DNA of 39,067 nucleotides from a virus: positions 1 through 39,067 of the IMG/VR virus record IMGVR_UViG_3300045741_000093. One strand, written 5' to 3'. Shown piece by piece: positions 19,255 to 29,381 of this stretch. The notes beneath the pieces are model-generated. The model worked only from the letters and a program-made list of their open reading frames with translations. It was not told where the DNA came from and made no database searches. The number at the start of each line of letters is the position of its first letter. Position 1 is the stretch's first letter. The translations under genes and the position numbers were made by a program.

Positions 19255-22200
19255 ATGGCTCGACTTCCGATTGACATCATGACTGCCGGGAATAGAAGTG
19301 AACTCCCGACCGGACAGTTCATTGTTGAGAAAGCTACGTCGGACACCTTCGGTGGGCAGATCGCGGCGGGGCAGGCAGACATCGGCCGGGCGATCAGCGG
19401 GCTTGGGGACGCCGGTCTTGCGCTGGCGGCCAAGATCAACGCGAACCAGAAGCAGCTTCAGCAGTTCGGCTACGAAGATCAGTTCGTCAAAATCCAGGAG
19501 CAGGATAACACCGACTACGAGCAGCGGTATCGCGGGATCAACGGGACGGCTGACGGCTGGTGGCAGGGCTCGCGCACGGCAACTCAGACCCGCATGAACG
19601 AGTGGCTGAAGACGCTGCCGGAGCAGGCCCGCGCCGAGTACCAGGTCAAGGTAGATCGGTTCATCGCCGGGCGCACATCGCAGGCATTCAAGGATCAGTT
19701 TCAACAGCAAGACACGAATACCAAGCAGACGCTCACTGAAGAGCAGCGCAAGGCCGGGCTTCAGGTTCAAGAGAACCCGTTGACCTACGAGCAGTTCGTA
19801 AAGCAGCAGACCGATCTCATTGACAAGTCCACGCTACTACCGGTCGAAAAAGAACGGCTGAAGGCCGAAGCTCGCAACGGGCTTGCCTACACGGCCGAAC
19901 TTGCGCGTGCGCAGAAAGACCCGGAAGGCGTGGCGAAGCGTCCAACGCCAACGTTCTCCCCGGATGTGGACTCGGCGGTGGACAAAGCCGCAGCAGCCAA
20001 CGGGCTTGATCCGGCCATGATGCGGCGGTTTGCGCAGATCGAAAGCGGCGGCAGCCCAGGAGCCGCAACCGGCTCCTACAAGGGGCTGTTTCAGATGTCA
20101 GATGCTGAGTTTGCCAAGTATGGCGGCGGAAATATCTGGAGTGCCGAGGACAACGCCGCTGCTGCGGCCCGTAAAATAAAAGCTGAAGCGGCAGATTTTA
20201 AGACGAAATACGGACGTGACCCCACTGCCACTGACCTCTACATGCAGCACCAGCAGGGCGTCGCCGGCTACGCGGCACACATGGCGAACCCGAACGCTCC
20301 GGCGTGGCAGAACATGCTGTCCACGGCGGAGGGTAAAGAGAAAGGTGAAAGCTGGGCAAAAGCTGCAATCTGGGGAAACATTCCGGCAGATGTTAAAGCT
20401 CAGTTTCCAGGGGGCGTGGACACTGTCACCAGCGCTGCGTTCGTCAACGTGTGGCGACGCAAAGTGGATGGCTATGCCAGCGCCACCGTAGCTTCCGCTG
20501 CGCTAACACCTGAGCAAGCTGCGTCCGTGCAAGAAACTGCGCGGCGGCAGATGAGCGCGCAGGAGCAGCAGCGCGCGGCACAATACGAGGCGGATCAAAC
20601 AGCAAAACGAAATCAACTCTATATCGACTTGAAAGAGGGGCCAGCTCCTGAGTCATCATACCGCGCGGCACGACAATCTGGTCTGCTATCGGATTTTGGC
20701 GATATAGAGAAAGCTGAGCGCGTCCTTAAAGATCGAAATAAGGGAGAAGAGGATTACGGGCGCGGCTTGTCGCTCATGCAGGGCGGGCGCGTGGTCGCGA
20801 ACCCCTACGACAAGGACCACCGCGACGGCGTGCAGGCGTTCTATGACCGGGCGGTAAAAGGTGGGGCTGACCCAGCGGGGGTGGCAGCGGCAGTGTTTGA
20901 CCGCACGGGCATCGTGCCGCCGTCTTTCGCCACGGCGATGCGCGGGGCGATCGTATCAGAAGACCCGGCGCGCGTCAGCGCAGGGCTTGCCACGGCCGCC
21001 AACATGATGCGGCAGAACCCGAATGCCTTTGCTGGCGTCGATGGCGGGGCTGACCTGGAGAAGAACGCCAACGAGTACCGGCGGCTCACCGAGCAGATGG
21101 GCCTGTCGTCCGATCAGGCCGTCAAGCGCATTCTGGCAGACGCGCGGGATACGACCCGGCTCGACCCCGTCAGGCAGGAGCAGCTTCAACAGTTCAGAAA
21201 GCAGAGCTTGTCGCAGGACCAGATCGACGCGCGGCTGCGCTCCAGCTTCTCGTCGTGGAGCCCGTTCAGCAGTGCGCCGTTCAGTGTGCAGCTTCCAACA
21301 GGCCCGCAGCGCACGGCTATGGCGTCTATATACTCCGAGTTCGCGACTGAAGGGTTTGAAAACTTTAGAGACCCAGATAAAGCTCTAGCGTTCGCGGACA
21401 TGCGAGTTCAGCAACAGTTTGGTGTGCAAAACGGGGTGCTCATGCGCTACCCTCCTGCGAAAGCAGGACTTCCGAAACTCGCCGGCACGGGCGGAGACGG
21501 GTTTGGTTGGATCAGTGAGCAGGCGGCTGGCGTCGTCAAAGACCAACTCGGCGTTAAGATCGATCCATCACAAATTGTGCTTGTCCCTGTTGAGCGCGAT
21601 GGAGTCAGCACACGGGCGGCGTTCAACGGTCAGCCCGCAACGGTAACACGTGATGATAGCGGACGACTGCAGCAACGCACCACGTTTCAGTCTGTGCCGT
21701 ATATGATAACGGTGATGCCAAAAACACCGGATCAAGATATGCTAGCGGTGAATGGAGCGTTCTTTCCAGACGTTGACACTTATATTGCTGATAAAAATAA
21801 AAGTATTATGGCGAGTAATGCTGCGGCAGAAGCAGCATCGCCTTCAGTATTCTATGACGAAGCCGGTATGGGTGTTACGCTTCAGCCCTATCAGCAGAAG
21901 CTCGCAGAGACTCCAGAACAGCAGTCCCGGCGTGAACAGATTGCCAAGGCGGCGGAGCTGCACGCGTCGCAGGATAAAGAGCGAAGTGATCGTCAATCGT
22001 TTCAGAGCGGCACAGATCGTGAAGTAAAACAGCGGCAGGATACTATCGCACGGTTGAACGACCGAATGAAGGAACTGGAAACGGCTGACAACCCCTACAT
22101 TGCGCAGCAGAACCGCAATCTTATTGATGGCGAGATCATGCGATTACAAGGCGAGATCATGCAACTTCAGAAAGCTGCGGACACGAGGAAACGGAGATGA
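19255..22200 (+). CDS. Internal virion protein with lytic transglycosylase domain, 981 aa
   Basis: A large ejected core protein. Residues about 236-380 form a lytic transglycosylase: the catalytic glutamate lies in IESGG (E263), followed by YKGLFQMS (275-282) and a helix with LYMQHQQGVAGYAAHM. It should open peptidoglycan during DNA entry. Long helical regions (residues 60-210 and 880-980) flank it. In T7 the transglycosylase sits in gp16; here it is in the upstream gene, at the gp15 position. The end overlaps the next gene (ATGA). Confidence 0.85.
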   Translation: MARLPIDIMTAGNRSELPTGQFIVEKATSDTFGGQIAAGQADIGRAISGLGDAGLALAAKINANQKQLQQFGYEDQFVKIQEQDNTDYEQRYRGINGTADGWWQGSRTATQTRMNEWLKTLPEQARAEYQVKVDRFIAGRTSQAFKDQFQQQDTNTKQTLTEEQRKAGLQVQENPLTYEQFVKQQTDLIDKSTLLPVEKERLKAEARNGLAYTAELARAQKDPEGVAKRPTPTFSPDVDSAVDKAAAANGLDPAMMRRFAQIESGGSPGAATGSYKGLFQMSDAEFAKYGGGNIWSAEDNAAAAARKIKAEAADFKTKYGRDPTATDLYMQHQQGVAGYAAHMANPNAPAWQNMLSTAEGKEKGESWAKAAIWGNIPADVKAQFPGGVDTVTSAAFVNVWRRKVDGYASATVASAALTPEQAASVQETARRQMSAQEQQRAAQYEADQTAKRNQLYIDLKEGPAPESSYRAARQSGLLSDFGDIEKAERVLKDRNKGEEDYGRGLSLMQGGRVVANPYDKDHRDGVQAFYDRAVKGGADPAGVAAAVFDRTGIVPPSFATAMRGAIVSEDPARVSAGLATAANMMRQNPNAFAGVDGGADLEKNANEYRRLTEQMGLSSDQAVKRILADARDTTRLDPVRQEQLQQFRKQSLSQDQIDARLRSSFSSWSPFSSAPFSVQLPTGPQRTAMASIYSEFATEGFENFRDPDKALAFADMRVQQQFGVQNGVLMRYPPAKAGLPKLAGTGGDGFGWISEQAAGVVKDQLGVKIDPSQIVLVPVERDGVSTRAAFNGQPATVTRDDSGRLQQRTTFQSVPYMITVMPKTPDQDMLAVNGAFFPDVDTYIADKNKSIMASNAAAEAASPSVFYDEAGMGVTLQPYQQKLAETPEQQSRREQIAKAAELHASQDKERSDRQSFQSGTDREVKQRQDTIARLNDRMKELETADNPYIAQQNRNLIDGEIMRLQGEIMQLQKAADTRKRR

Positions 22201-25200
22201 CGTTCAAGACCTTTGAGCAACTTGACCAAGAAGCAGGGCAAAACTCGCTATACTTTGACTACACCAAAATTCCGGCGCGGCCAGATACAGCAGGTTATGA
22301 TACGCCCGAAACGCTGGCAAAGGCGCAAGAGATCACAGACAGGTCCGTCGTGGCCGCTGCGTTCCGGCAGGACAACATCGTCGGGTCGATAATGTCACGG
22401 AAAGATTTGGGGGTTGATAACGAAGACGACGGCGCATTCGATCCCGTTGCCTACATCAAGGAGCACAACCTGGCGGGCTATGAAGATAGCTTCATGGGGG
22501 TGCTGAACTTGCGCAGGGCCGATGCAGTCAAGTCACAGATCGAGATGGAGCAGCGCGATAGAGAAACACTTCAGGCGGCTGGGGCGGCTGGAACGTTCGC
22601 GCAGATAGCGGCGGGTGTGTTTGACGCCCCCGCGCTCATCCCAGGCTCGGTTGTGGTTCGGGGGGCCAAGGGGGCGTGGTCTGTTGGCCGATCGGTTCTC
22701 ATGGCTGGGGCGTCTGCTGCGGCGACACAAACTGTGACCGAGGGGTTCCTGCACGCATCGCAGCAAACGCGCTCGTCTGAAGAGAGCCTTGTCAACATCG
22801 GCACAGCGGCGATTATGGGTTCACTTCTCGGCGGGGGTGTTGCGGCTGTGCTAGGGAAGAACGAGCGCATCACCACTGCCAAGGCGCTCGAAAACATCGC
22901 GAACATTCAGTCAGGAGCCAAGCCAAATGAGTTCGTTCCTGCGCAGGTTCTGGAGCAGCGTGCTCCTGTTGCTGGCGGCGCTGACACTGCAGACGGCGCG
23001 TTCTTTGTTGACCCTGTACAGAAAGCTCGCACGCGGGAAGAGCTTGCGGTTGAAGGTTTGGCGGCGAGCAAAGTTACTGAAGCTACCGCGTGGCTCAACC
23101 CCGTGCTACGGGCAACGCAACGGTATACGGCGTCAGCGCGGCAGATAGGAAACAATTTATACGAGAACACGATATACCGCGCGATGCACTCCGCTGGCGA
23201 AACAACCGGCGTGTCAGTTGAAGCAGCAACGCGCACCCGCGTAACGGCGTTGCAGGCCGAGGCGGGAGCGGCAGCAGAGACTGCATATAAAGAGATGCGC
23301 ACGCAGGGCGTTCGTATGAGCCGTGATGACTTCTACGAGGAAGTTGGCCGCGCCATGCGCAACAATGATGTGAGTGACAATCAATTCGTCTCGCGGGCGG
23401 CGCAGAGTTACCGTAAGCTGTTCGACGACTTCACGAAGGATGCGCTGAAGCTCGGGCTGCTGGAGGAAGGCGATCTTGATGTGAAAACGGCGACCAGCTA
23501 TTTCAGTCGCGTCTATAACCGTGACCGGCTCCTGGCGTCCGAGCCCGAGTTCATGGATGTGATCGGCCGGCACTTCGCCGACCACATGTCACAAGTCTAC
23601 GAGGTAGAGAAGTCCGCCTACGATGTGGCTACAGCCAAGTTTAGGCAACAAGCGGATGATCTGGCGCAGCAGGGGCCAGCGCGGTCTGCGCGCATCGACC
23701 AGTTGATGAACGAAGGGAAGATGCTGGACCAGCAATACACTCACTTGAATGATCTTGTGGACGAATTAACAGATGCTCGTGGGCGTGTTCGTGCTGGAGA
23801 CGGCCCCAGCCGTGAGGCTGCGCAGGAAGAAGTGCGCCGTATTCTGGAGCAGGGTGGGGAGCCACTTCAAGAATACCTAGCGCGGCGCGCCGACTTGCGT
23901 GGGCGGATGCGCAATCTGCGGGAGCGAAACCCCGATGCAAAAGCCGCCAAGTTTGAGCAGTTGACCGAGCGTATTGACGACGTTCAGACACAGGTCGAAC
24001 GTTCCCTGTCAGCGTTCGGCCGCCGTGCCAAGAACCTGTTGAACCGGATAGAGGCCGATCCCGTGGCGAAGGCCGGAGAGAAGATCGCGAGCGTCGAGAA
24101 GGAAGCGATGAAGGTCCAGCAACTCATCGAGCGGACGCAAGACCGGCTCGCGCGAGTGGCAGAGCGGGAAGGCGGGATAGAGCAGGCTGCGCCTGCACTT
24201 GATCGACTGAAGGCGCAAGAGCAACGGATGGCCGGGCTCGTGGAGAAGTTGGCAGAGCGAGACGCCGGGCTAGATGCTGCGCAAGCACTTGTGCGTGAGA
24301 TTGAAGGCGTCTTACAGTCAGCAACAGAAGCTGCAGCGGAAACGAATATACGGCGCGGCGAGCGCGTTGCACGGATGAAAGAGCGGGCTGCAAAGCTGTC
24401 GCCCGAAGAGGTGAAGGCGCGGGCTGACGCCAGGCTGAGTGAACTCACCGCGCGGGAGAGCAAGCGAAACGAAGCCTTTTACGCGAAGTGGGGCGTGCGG
24501 CAGGCGCTCGGCCGAGAGACTAACGAAGCTTACGACTTCGAGGCGGCGGGCAAGGCTGCAGCCAAGGAAATTTATGACAAGCTCACAGGGAAGGTGCAAC
24601 AGCGAGACGACATCCCATCGTTTGTCACGAAGATCACCAGTGGCCCGATGAAAGACAGAACGTTCATGGTACCAGATGAACTGCTCGCCGGACGCGGATG
24701 GCTGAAGGACGATGTGCGCGAAGTAGCGAACCGATACTCGCGGGCTATGGCCGGTGAGATTGAGTTGACGCGCCGGTTTGGTCGCGCAGACATGCGTGAT
24801 CAGTTGTCGCAGATTGCGCAAGAGTATTCTGATCTCCGCAACGCCGTCGGCAGTGCTCAATCCGTGGCGGAGGTGAACACTTTGCTCGGGCGCAGCAAGT
24901 ACAGAGAAAGCCTTTCCTTGGACAAGGTGAAGTTGGAAGCGCAGAAGCTGCTGTCACAAGACGAAGCCTCGGCGATCACTGATACCAAAGCCGGGCGCGA
25001 TCTCATTCGCGGAACCTATAACCAGAGTGTGAACAACACCAACTTCGCGAGCGTGTCGCGCTCGCTCATGCACTTCAACTATCTGCGGCAGATGGGTGGC
25101 GTGCTGCTCGCCAACGTGACCGACTTCTACCGGCCCGCCATGGTCCACGGCATCATGCCATATCTGCGGACCCTGCCGGACGCGCTGGCGCAGATGTTTG

Positions 25201-26384
25201 ACGCCGGAAGCAAAGGGCTGAAACTATCTATACAAGAAGCCAAGTTGGCTGGGCTTGTGACAGAACGCATCACGCACGCTCTTCAGTCCGCGAATGGAGA
25301 TATTGCTGACCCATTCTTGACCCGCACAACACAGATCGAACGGTTCATGCAGAAGGCGACAGGTCTGGCATCTCGCTGGAACTTAATCGATGCGTTCACT
25401 GATGCGCAGCAAGCAATTGCATCCACTCTGTCGCAACATCGTATCTTGGAGGCAGTGCTTGGTAATGCCGGAAAGGACGGCTCGTTCATCGGCAAGGTGT
25501 CGGACGGCGAGCGCCTGCTTCGGATGCTAGGCATCGACAAGGAGACGCAGCAGGACATCGCCAAATTATTCGAGGCGCACGGGCAGGTCGTGGATGGGAT
25601 CAGGGTAGCCAACACGGAGCGGTGGCTTCAGCACGCCAACGAGACTGGCATGGCCGCCGAGATTGCCCGCACTGAAAATGCCGTCCGAGTTTACCGCGCC
25701 GCGATGAACACAGATGTGAATAGCATTGTAGCACGGCGCGGGCTTGGAGACGCCCCGCTATTTGCTAACCACCCCGTTGGCAAGATGCTTATTCAGTTCT
25801 CTGGCTATACTCTAGGTGCACACAGCCGCGTCATGATTCGAGGGCTTCAGGAAGGGCAGGCTAGGTTAATCGGTGGCCTTGTTACTATGACTATGCTGGG
25901 CGGGCTTACGTCCTATCTGGCGGCGTGGCGCGGCGGGCGTGAACGTTGGGAGAAGTATGTCAAGGAGACGGCCGCGAACCCGGCGCTCCTGATCGGTGAG
26001 GGGCTGGATCGTTCAGGGTTCTTCCCTGTGCTGTTCGACATTGCGAACCGGGTAGAGCGCGTGTCCGGTGCGGTGGGCTACGACTATCGGTTCAACCCGG
26101 TGAAGTCGTCAATCGCCGCCCTTGGTGGGAAGGGGGCCATCGGTATAACCTCAACGCGTGCGTCGGACAGCGCAGCGGCGTTTGGCGCAGTGCTCGGCCC
26201 AACGGCTGGGCTTATTGATAGCGGGGTTGCGGCTGGGCGTGTTTTAGCAGATACAACCTCTGGTAAGACCCCGCCTAAACATGATGTCAATCAGGCTATT
26301 GCCACACTACCATTTCAGAGCTATTATGGTATGAGAGAACTGTTGCAGGTGTTAACTGGCAACTCCAACTATATGAGGCACTGA
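22197..26384 (+). CDS. Giant internal virion protein, gp16-like, 1395 aa
   Basis: The longest gene. The 1395-residue protein has a hydrophobic glycine/alanine-rich region near residues 125-230 (AAGAAGTFAQIAAGVFDAPA and a GSLLGGGVAAVLG stretch), long coiled-coil segments from about 470 to 770 dominated by Arg, Glu, Gln and Ala, and a more globular C-terminal part with a second hydrophobic stretch near 1215-1245. Size, position and layout fit the T7 gp16-type ejected channel protein. No transglycosylase motif is seen here; that lies in the preceding gene. The ATG at 22197 overlaps the previous stop. Confidence 0.8.
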   Translation: MTFKTFEQLDQEAGQNSLYFDYTKIPARPDTAGYDTPETLAKAQEITDRSVVAAAFRQDNIVGSIMSRKDLGVDNEDDGAFDPVAYIKEHNLAGYEDSFMGVLNLRRADAVKSQIEMEQRDRETLQAAGAAGTFAQIAAGVFDAPALIPGSVVVRGAKGAWSVGRSVLMAGASAAATQTVTEGFLHASQQTRSSEESLVNIGTAAIMGSLLGGGVAAVLGKNERITTAKALENIANIQSGAKPNEFVPAQVLEQRAPVAGGADTADGAFFVDPVQKARTREELAVEGLAASKVTEATAWLNPVLRATQRYTASARQIGNNLYENTIYRAMHSAGETTGVSVEAATRTRVTALQAEAGAAAETAYKEMRTQGVRMSRDDFYEEVGRAMRNNDVSDNQFVSRAAQSYRKLFDDFTKDALKLGLLEEGDLDVKTATSYFSRVYNRDRLLASEPEFMDVIGRHFADHMSQVYEVEKSAYDVATAKFRQQADDLAQQGPARSARIDQLMNEGKMLDQQYTHLNDLVDELTDARGRVRAGDGPSREAAQEEVRRILEQGGEPLQEYLARRADLRGRMRNLRERNPDAKAAKFEQLTERIDDVQTQVERSLSAFGRRAKNLLNRIEADPVAKAGEKIASVEKEAMKVQQLIERTQDRLARVAEREGGIEQAAPALDRLKAQEQRMAGLVEKLAERDAGLDAAQALVREIEGVLQSATEAAAETNIRRGERVARMKERAAKLSPEEVKARADARLSELTARESKRNEAFYAKWGVRQALGRETNEAYDFEAAGKAAAKEIYDKLTGKVQQRDDIPSFVTKITSGPMKDRTFMVPDELLAGRGWLKDDVREVANRYSRAMAGEIELTRRFGRADMRDQLSQIAQEYSDLRNAVGSAQSVAEVNTLLGRSKYRESLSLDKVKLEAQKLLSQDEASAITDTKAGRDLIRGTYNQSVNNTNFASVSRSLMHFNYLRQMGGVLLANVTDFYRPAMVHGIMPYLRTLPDALAQMFDAGSKGLKLSIQEAKLAGLVTERITHALQSANGDIADPFLTRTTQIERFMQKATGLASRWNLIDAFTDAQQAIASTLSQHRILEAVLGNAGKDGSFIGKVSDGERLLRMLGIDKETQQDIAKLFEAHGQVVDGIRVANTERWLQHANETGMAAEIARTENAVRVYRAAMNTDVNSIVARRGLGDAPLFANHPVGKMLIQFSGYTLGAHSRVMIRGLQEGQARLIGGLVTMTMLGGLTSYLAAWRGGRERWEKYVKETAANPALLIGEGLDRSGFFPVLFDIANRVERVSGAVGYDYRFNPVKSSIAALGGKGAIGITSTRASDSAAAFGAVLGPTAGLIDSGVAAGRVLADTTSGKTPPKHDVNQAIATLPFQSYYGMRELLQVLTGNSNYMRH

Positions 26385-26385
26385 T

Positions 26386-28005
26386 ATGCCGGTAGAAGCA
26401 GGCACTTCTGAGTTCACATATCTCGGCGACGGCGTCACCAAGACATTTCCGTTTCCCGCTCGCTTTTTTACTGCTGCGGACATCACCGCGTGGGTTGACG
26501 GCATTCAACAAGCGCCGTCGAGCTACTCAGTGGCTGGTGCCGGCGTAAGTACAGGAGGGGCTGTGACGTTCACTGTAGCTCCGGTATCCGGGGCTAAAGT
26601 AACATTGATCAACGACCCACAGATAATTCAACCGGTTGATTTTGTTACCGGGCAGACGGTACTTGAAGGAATTCTCGATAACGCGCTTGACCGTCTGACA
26701 GTGATTGCGCAACGTTTAGCGAAGAAATATAACAGCGCACTTCGGCTGTCGTCGGTGGGCGGGGACACTGTTGCTGAGATAGCTGCAACTCCCGCTGAAC
26801 GGGCACAAAAGATTCTGTCTTTCGACACCGCTGGTAACCCGGTAGCGATCACCAACAACGCGGTTGCCGCCAAAGCCTCGGAAGACGCGGCGAACGCGGC
26901 GAAGGTTGCTGCTCAAGCGGCGCAGACGGCGGCCGAAAACGCGCGCGACCAGACATTGAGCGCCTATGATAGTTTCGATGATCGATATTTGGGGGCGAAA
27001 GCTGCAAACCCCACTGTCGATAATGACGGCAATGCACTTGTGGGCGGCGCGCTTTACTATGATACAGTTGCTCAAAGAATGCGCCTATGGACTGGTTCTC
27101 AGTGGATTGATGCTTACGTTGCCGGGAGTGCATCTGGTATTTTGTTGACGCCTGTTGGAAACATTACGGCAACAGATGTGCAAACTGGAATATCACAAAT
27201 CGATTCTGCGCTTGGATTGCGAGTGCGTGCAGATATAGGAACTCAGGGGCTGACGTCTGCACAAAAGGCTAACGTGTTTTCAAACCTCGATTTAGGAACA
27301 TCTGCGCGTGCTGATGCAGCGTTTCTTGTGCCGACCGGCGCGATTATGCCTTTTGCTATGGCTACGCCCCCAACGGGTTGGCTCAAGGCCAACGGGGCCG
27401 CTATATCAAGAACAAATTATTCATTATTATTTAATGCTCTTGTAACAAGCAGCGGGTTTACATCAAAAACTTTTAGTGTTTCCATAGGAAATCCAGCTAT
27501 ATTTACATATAGTGGGCATGGATTTATAGGTGGAGAAAGATTGCGCCTATCTACAACAGGTGGATTGCCGGCTGGATTATTGATAACAACAGATTACTTT
27601 GTTGAAGTAATAAATACAAATACATTTTATTTGCTTTCTAGTATTGGAGGCTCTCGTGTAAATACGTCTGGCACTCAGTCGGGGTCACATTCATTTCTAC
27701 AGAGCTATTTTGGTCTTGGGGACGGGTCTACAACTTTTAATCTTCCAGATTTGCGTGGGGAATTTTTGCGTGGATGGGATGATGGGCGGGGCGTAGATAG
27801 TTCGCGATTATTTGGATCTTTTCAAAATCATGATTTTTTGTCACATTCACATAGTTCTCCTTTAGGCAGCTTTTTAGGGGGAAATGGGGCAAACCAATTT
27901 GGGAGTGCTGGCCAAATATTTGGCTATTCTTTAACGACGAATGCAACAGGTGGCACAGAAACCCGCCCACGCAACATCGCGTTGCTCGCCTGTATTAAAT
28001 ATTAA
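26386..28005 (+). CDS. Tail fibre protein with T7-type N-terminus and collar-type tip
   Basis: A 539-residue receptor-binding fibre. Residues 1-150 match the T7 gp17 N-terminal attachment domain (FTYLGDGVTKTFPFPARFF; LDRLTVIAQRLAKKYNSALR). An alanine-rich coiled coil follows (about 160-190). From about 316 there is a phage tail collar-type domain (VPTGAIMPFAMATPPTGWL) ending with LPDLRGEFLRGWDDGRGVD near 453. Base composition changes sharply: from about 27400 on, the DNA becomes AT-rich while the attachment half stays GC-rich. This indicates that the tip was exchanged. The start is 2 bases from the upstream stop. Confidence 0.88.
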   Translation: MPVEAGTSEFTYLGDGVTKTFPFPARFFTAADITAWVDGIQQAPSSYSVAGAGVSTGGAVTFTVAPVSGAKVTLINDPQIIQPVDFVTGQTVLEGILDNALDRLTVIAQRLAKKYNSALRLSSVGGDTVAEIAATPAERAQKILSFDTAGNPVAITNNAVAAKASEDAANAAKVAAQAAQTAAENARDQTLSAYDSFDDRYLGAKAANPTVDNDGNALVGGALYYDTVAQRMRLWTGSQWIDAYVAGSASGILLTPVGNITATDVQTGISQIDSALGLRVRADIGTQGLTSAQKANVFSNLDLGTSARADAAFLVPTGAIMPFAMATPPTGWLKANGAAISRTNYSLLFNALVTSSGFTSKTFSVSIGNPAIFTYSGHGFIGGERLRLSTTGGLPAGLLITTDYFVEVINTNTFYLLSSIGGSRVNTSGTQSGSHSFLQSYFGLGDGSTTFNLPDLRGEFLRGWDDGRGVDSSRLFGSFQNHDFLSHSHSSPLGSFLGGNGANQFGSAGQIFGYSLTTNATGGTETRPRNIALLACIKY

Positions 28006-28014
28006 GGAGAAAAC

Positions 28015-28503
28015 ATGATCATTTATAGCTATGATATACAGGGAGAATTTATCGCTCCTATTGAACTTAGCGATAGTGATCGCGATCCGATGCAACTTGA
28101 TCAATATCTTATTCCAGCAAAGTGCACGCTAATTACTCCACCAGATGCGCAGGCAGGCTTTGCGCGCGTTTTTGATGGGTTAGCATGGGCGCAGATTGAG
28201 GATCATCGCGGCGAAACATGGTATGATGCGCAAGGTAATCATATTGAAATTACTGAGATTGGTGCCATTCCAAATGGGCTATTGCAAACCAAACCTCCTA
28301 AGCCACCTCAACAATTATGGAATGCTTTACGATCAGAACGTAATGAAAAATTAATGAATTGCGACTGGACGCAGCTTCCTGATGTGCCAATTCCTACTGC
28401 AAAAAAAGCAGAATGGGCATCATATCGGCAACTATTACGTGACTTTCCTCAGAATATTACTGACCCATCAAACTACACGTGGCCAAGCGAGCCTATAAAA
28501 TAA
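28015..28503 (+). CDS. Tail fibre assembly chaperone, 162 aa
   Basis: A 162-residue protein placed right after the fibre with the layout of phage fibre chaperones: an N-terminal domain that contacts the fibre (GEFIAPIELSDSDRDPM), a proline-rich linker (TKPPKPPQQ) and a helical C-terminus with RNEKLMNCDWTQLPD, the signature of the phage tail assembly chaperone-like family. It is AT-rich like the fibre tip, so fibre tip and chaperone probably moved together. The ATG at 28015 follows AAGGAG. Confidence 0.82.
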   Translation: MIIYSYDIQGEFIAPIELSDSDRDPMQLDQYLIPAKCTLITPPDAQAGFARVFDGLAWAQIEDHRGETWYDAQGNHIEITEIGAIPNGLLQTKPPKPPQQLWNALRSERNEKLMNCDWTQLPDVPIPTAKKAEWASYRQLLRDFPQNITDPSNYTWPSEPIK

Positions 28504-28538
28504 TCGATCTATTATAGCTAATCAGAAAGGGAACGAAT

Positions 28539-29381
28539 ATGTCAATCAAACTGAATTCTATGTTTTTTGACCATGTGCGGGTATCTATTTTGGGTGGCCG
28601 CATGTCTCAAGATTTTGTGGACGGCTGCAATGCTTTGGCGGAAGCCTTTCCTGATCTGAGTAATATGAATGAACAATTCGCATATGTTCTCGCCACTGCA
28701 TATCATGAAACGGCTCAAACGATGAAGCCGATCATTGAGCGCGGCGGGCGGTCATACTTTGAAAAGTATGAGGGGCGCGCTTCTTTAGGAAACACACAAC
28801 AGGGCGATGGCTACAAGTATCGCGGACGGGGTTTTGTTCAGATTACGGGTAGGCGTAACTATGAGTTATATGCGATTGCCGACAATCCTGATCTGGCTCT
28901 TGACCCTAAGATAGCAGCACACATTGCGTGCGAGGGCATGTTAAAAGGTGCTTTTACTGGTAAGTCTCTCAAAGATTACTTCGGGGGTGGGAAGTGTGAT
29001 CCTGTTAATGCGCGCAGGATTATCAACGGAACGGATCGTGCAAAACTGATTGCAGGCTATTGGTCTGTATTCAAAGAGGCTCTCGAGGAAGTAGATGAAG
29101 GGCAGGAATCGCGCCCCGTCACAACCGGAAAGCCTGTTACACAATCAACCACAGTTATTGCAGCTGGCACAGCTGGTATTGCGTCTGTCACATCTGTAGT
29201 TAATGCGGTGAACGACGGGCTAAAGCCTGTTCAAGATGCAGTGAGCGCAAGCAAAGACCTTCAGCAATCCATTACAGGGTTACTGGGACAGCCTGCTGTA
29301 GTCGTTGGGCTTATCGTGATTGCTGCTGCCGTATGGATTATCCGCGAGCGAGCACGTCATTCAAGAGAGGACGGCGTATGA
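28539..29381 (+). CDS. Endolysin, GH19-like with C-terminal membrane segment
   Basis: A 280-residue cell-wall hydrolase. The N-terminal 190 residues match the chitinase-like family 19 lysins: ATAYHETAQTMKPIIE with the catalytic glutamate, YKYRGRGFVQITGRRNYE, and ARRIINGTDRA. A Thr/Ser/Val-rich linker follows and then one strong membrane segment (about 249-268, QPAVVVGLIVIAAAVWII) with a basic tail. A C-terminal anchor is unusual and suggests that the enzyme is held at the membrane or delivered as a tail-anchored protein. The ATG at 28539 follows AAAGGGA; the stop overlaps the spanin start. Confidence 0.85.
   Translation: MSIKLNSMFFDHVRVSILGGRMSQDFVDGCNALAEAFPDLSNMNEQFAYVLATAYHETAQTMKPIIERGGRSYFEKYEGRASLGNTQQGDGYKYRGRGFVQITGRRNYELYAIADNPDLALDPKIAAHIACEGMLKGAFTGKSLKDYFGGGKCDPVNARRIINGTDRAKLIAGYWSVFKEALEEVDEGQESRPVTTGKPVTQSTTVIAAGTAGIASVTSVVNAVNDGLKPVQDAVSASKDLQQSITGLLGQPAVVVGLIVIAAAVWIIRERARHSREDGV

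Noticed and set aside
12459-28005. Diversity-generating retroelement, suggested by a Bbp19-like gene and a variable fibre
   Set aside because: No reverse transcriptase or template repeat is seen anywhere in the window.
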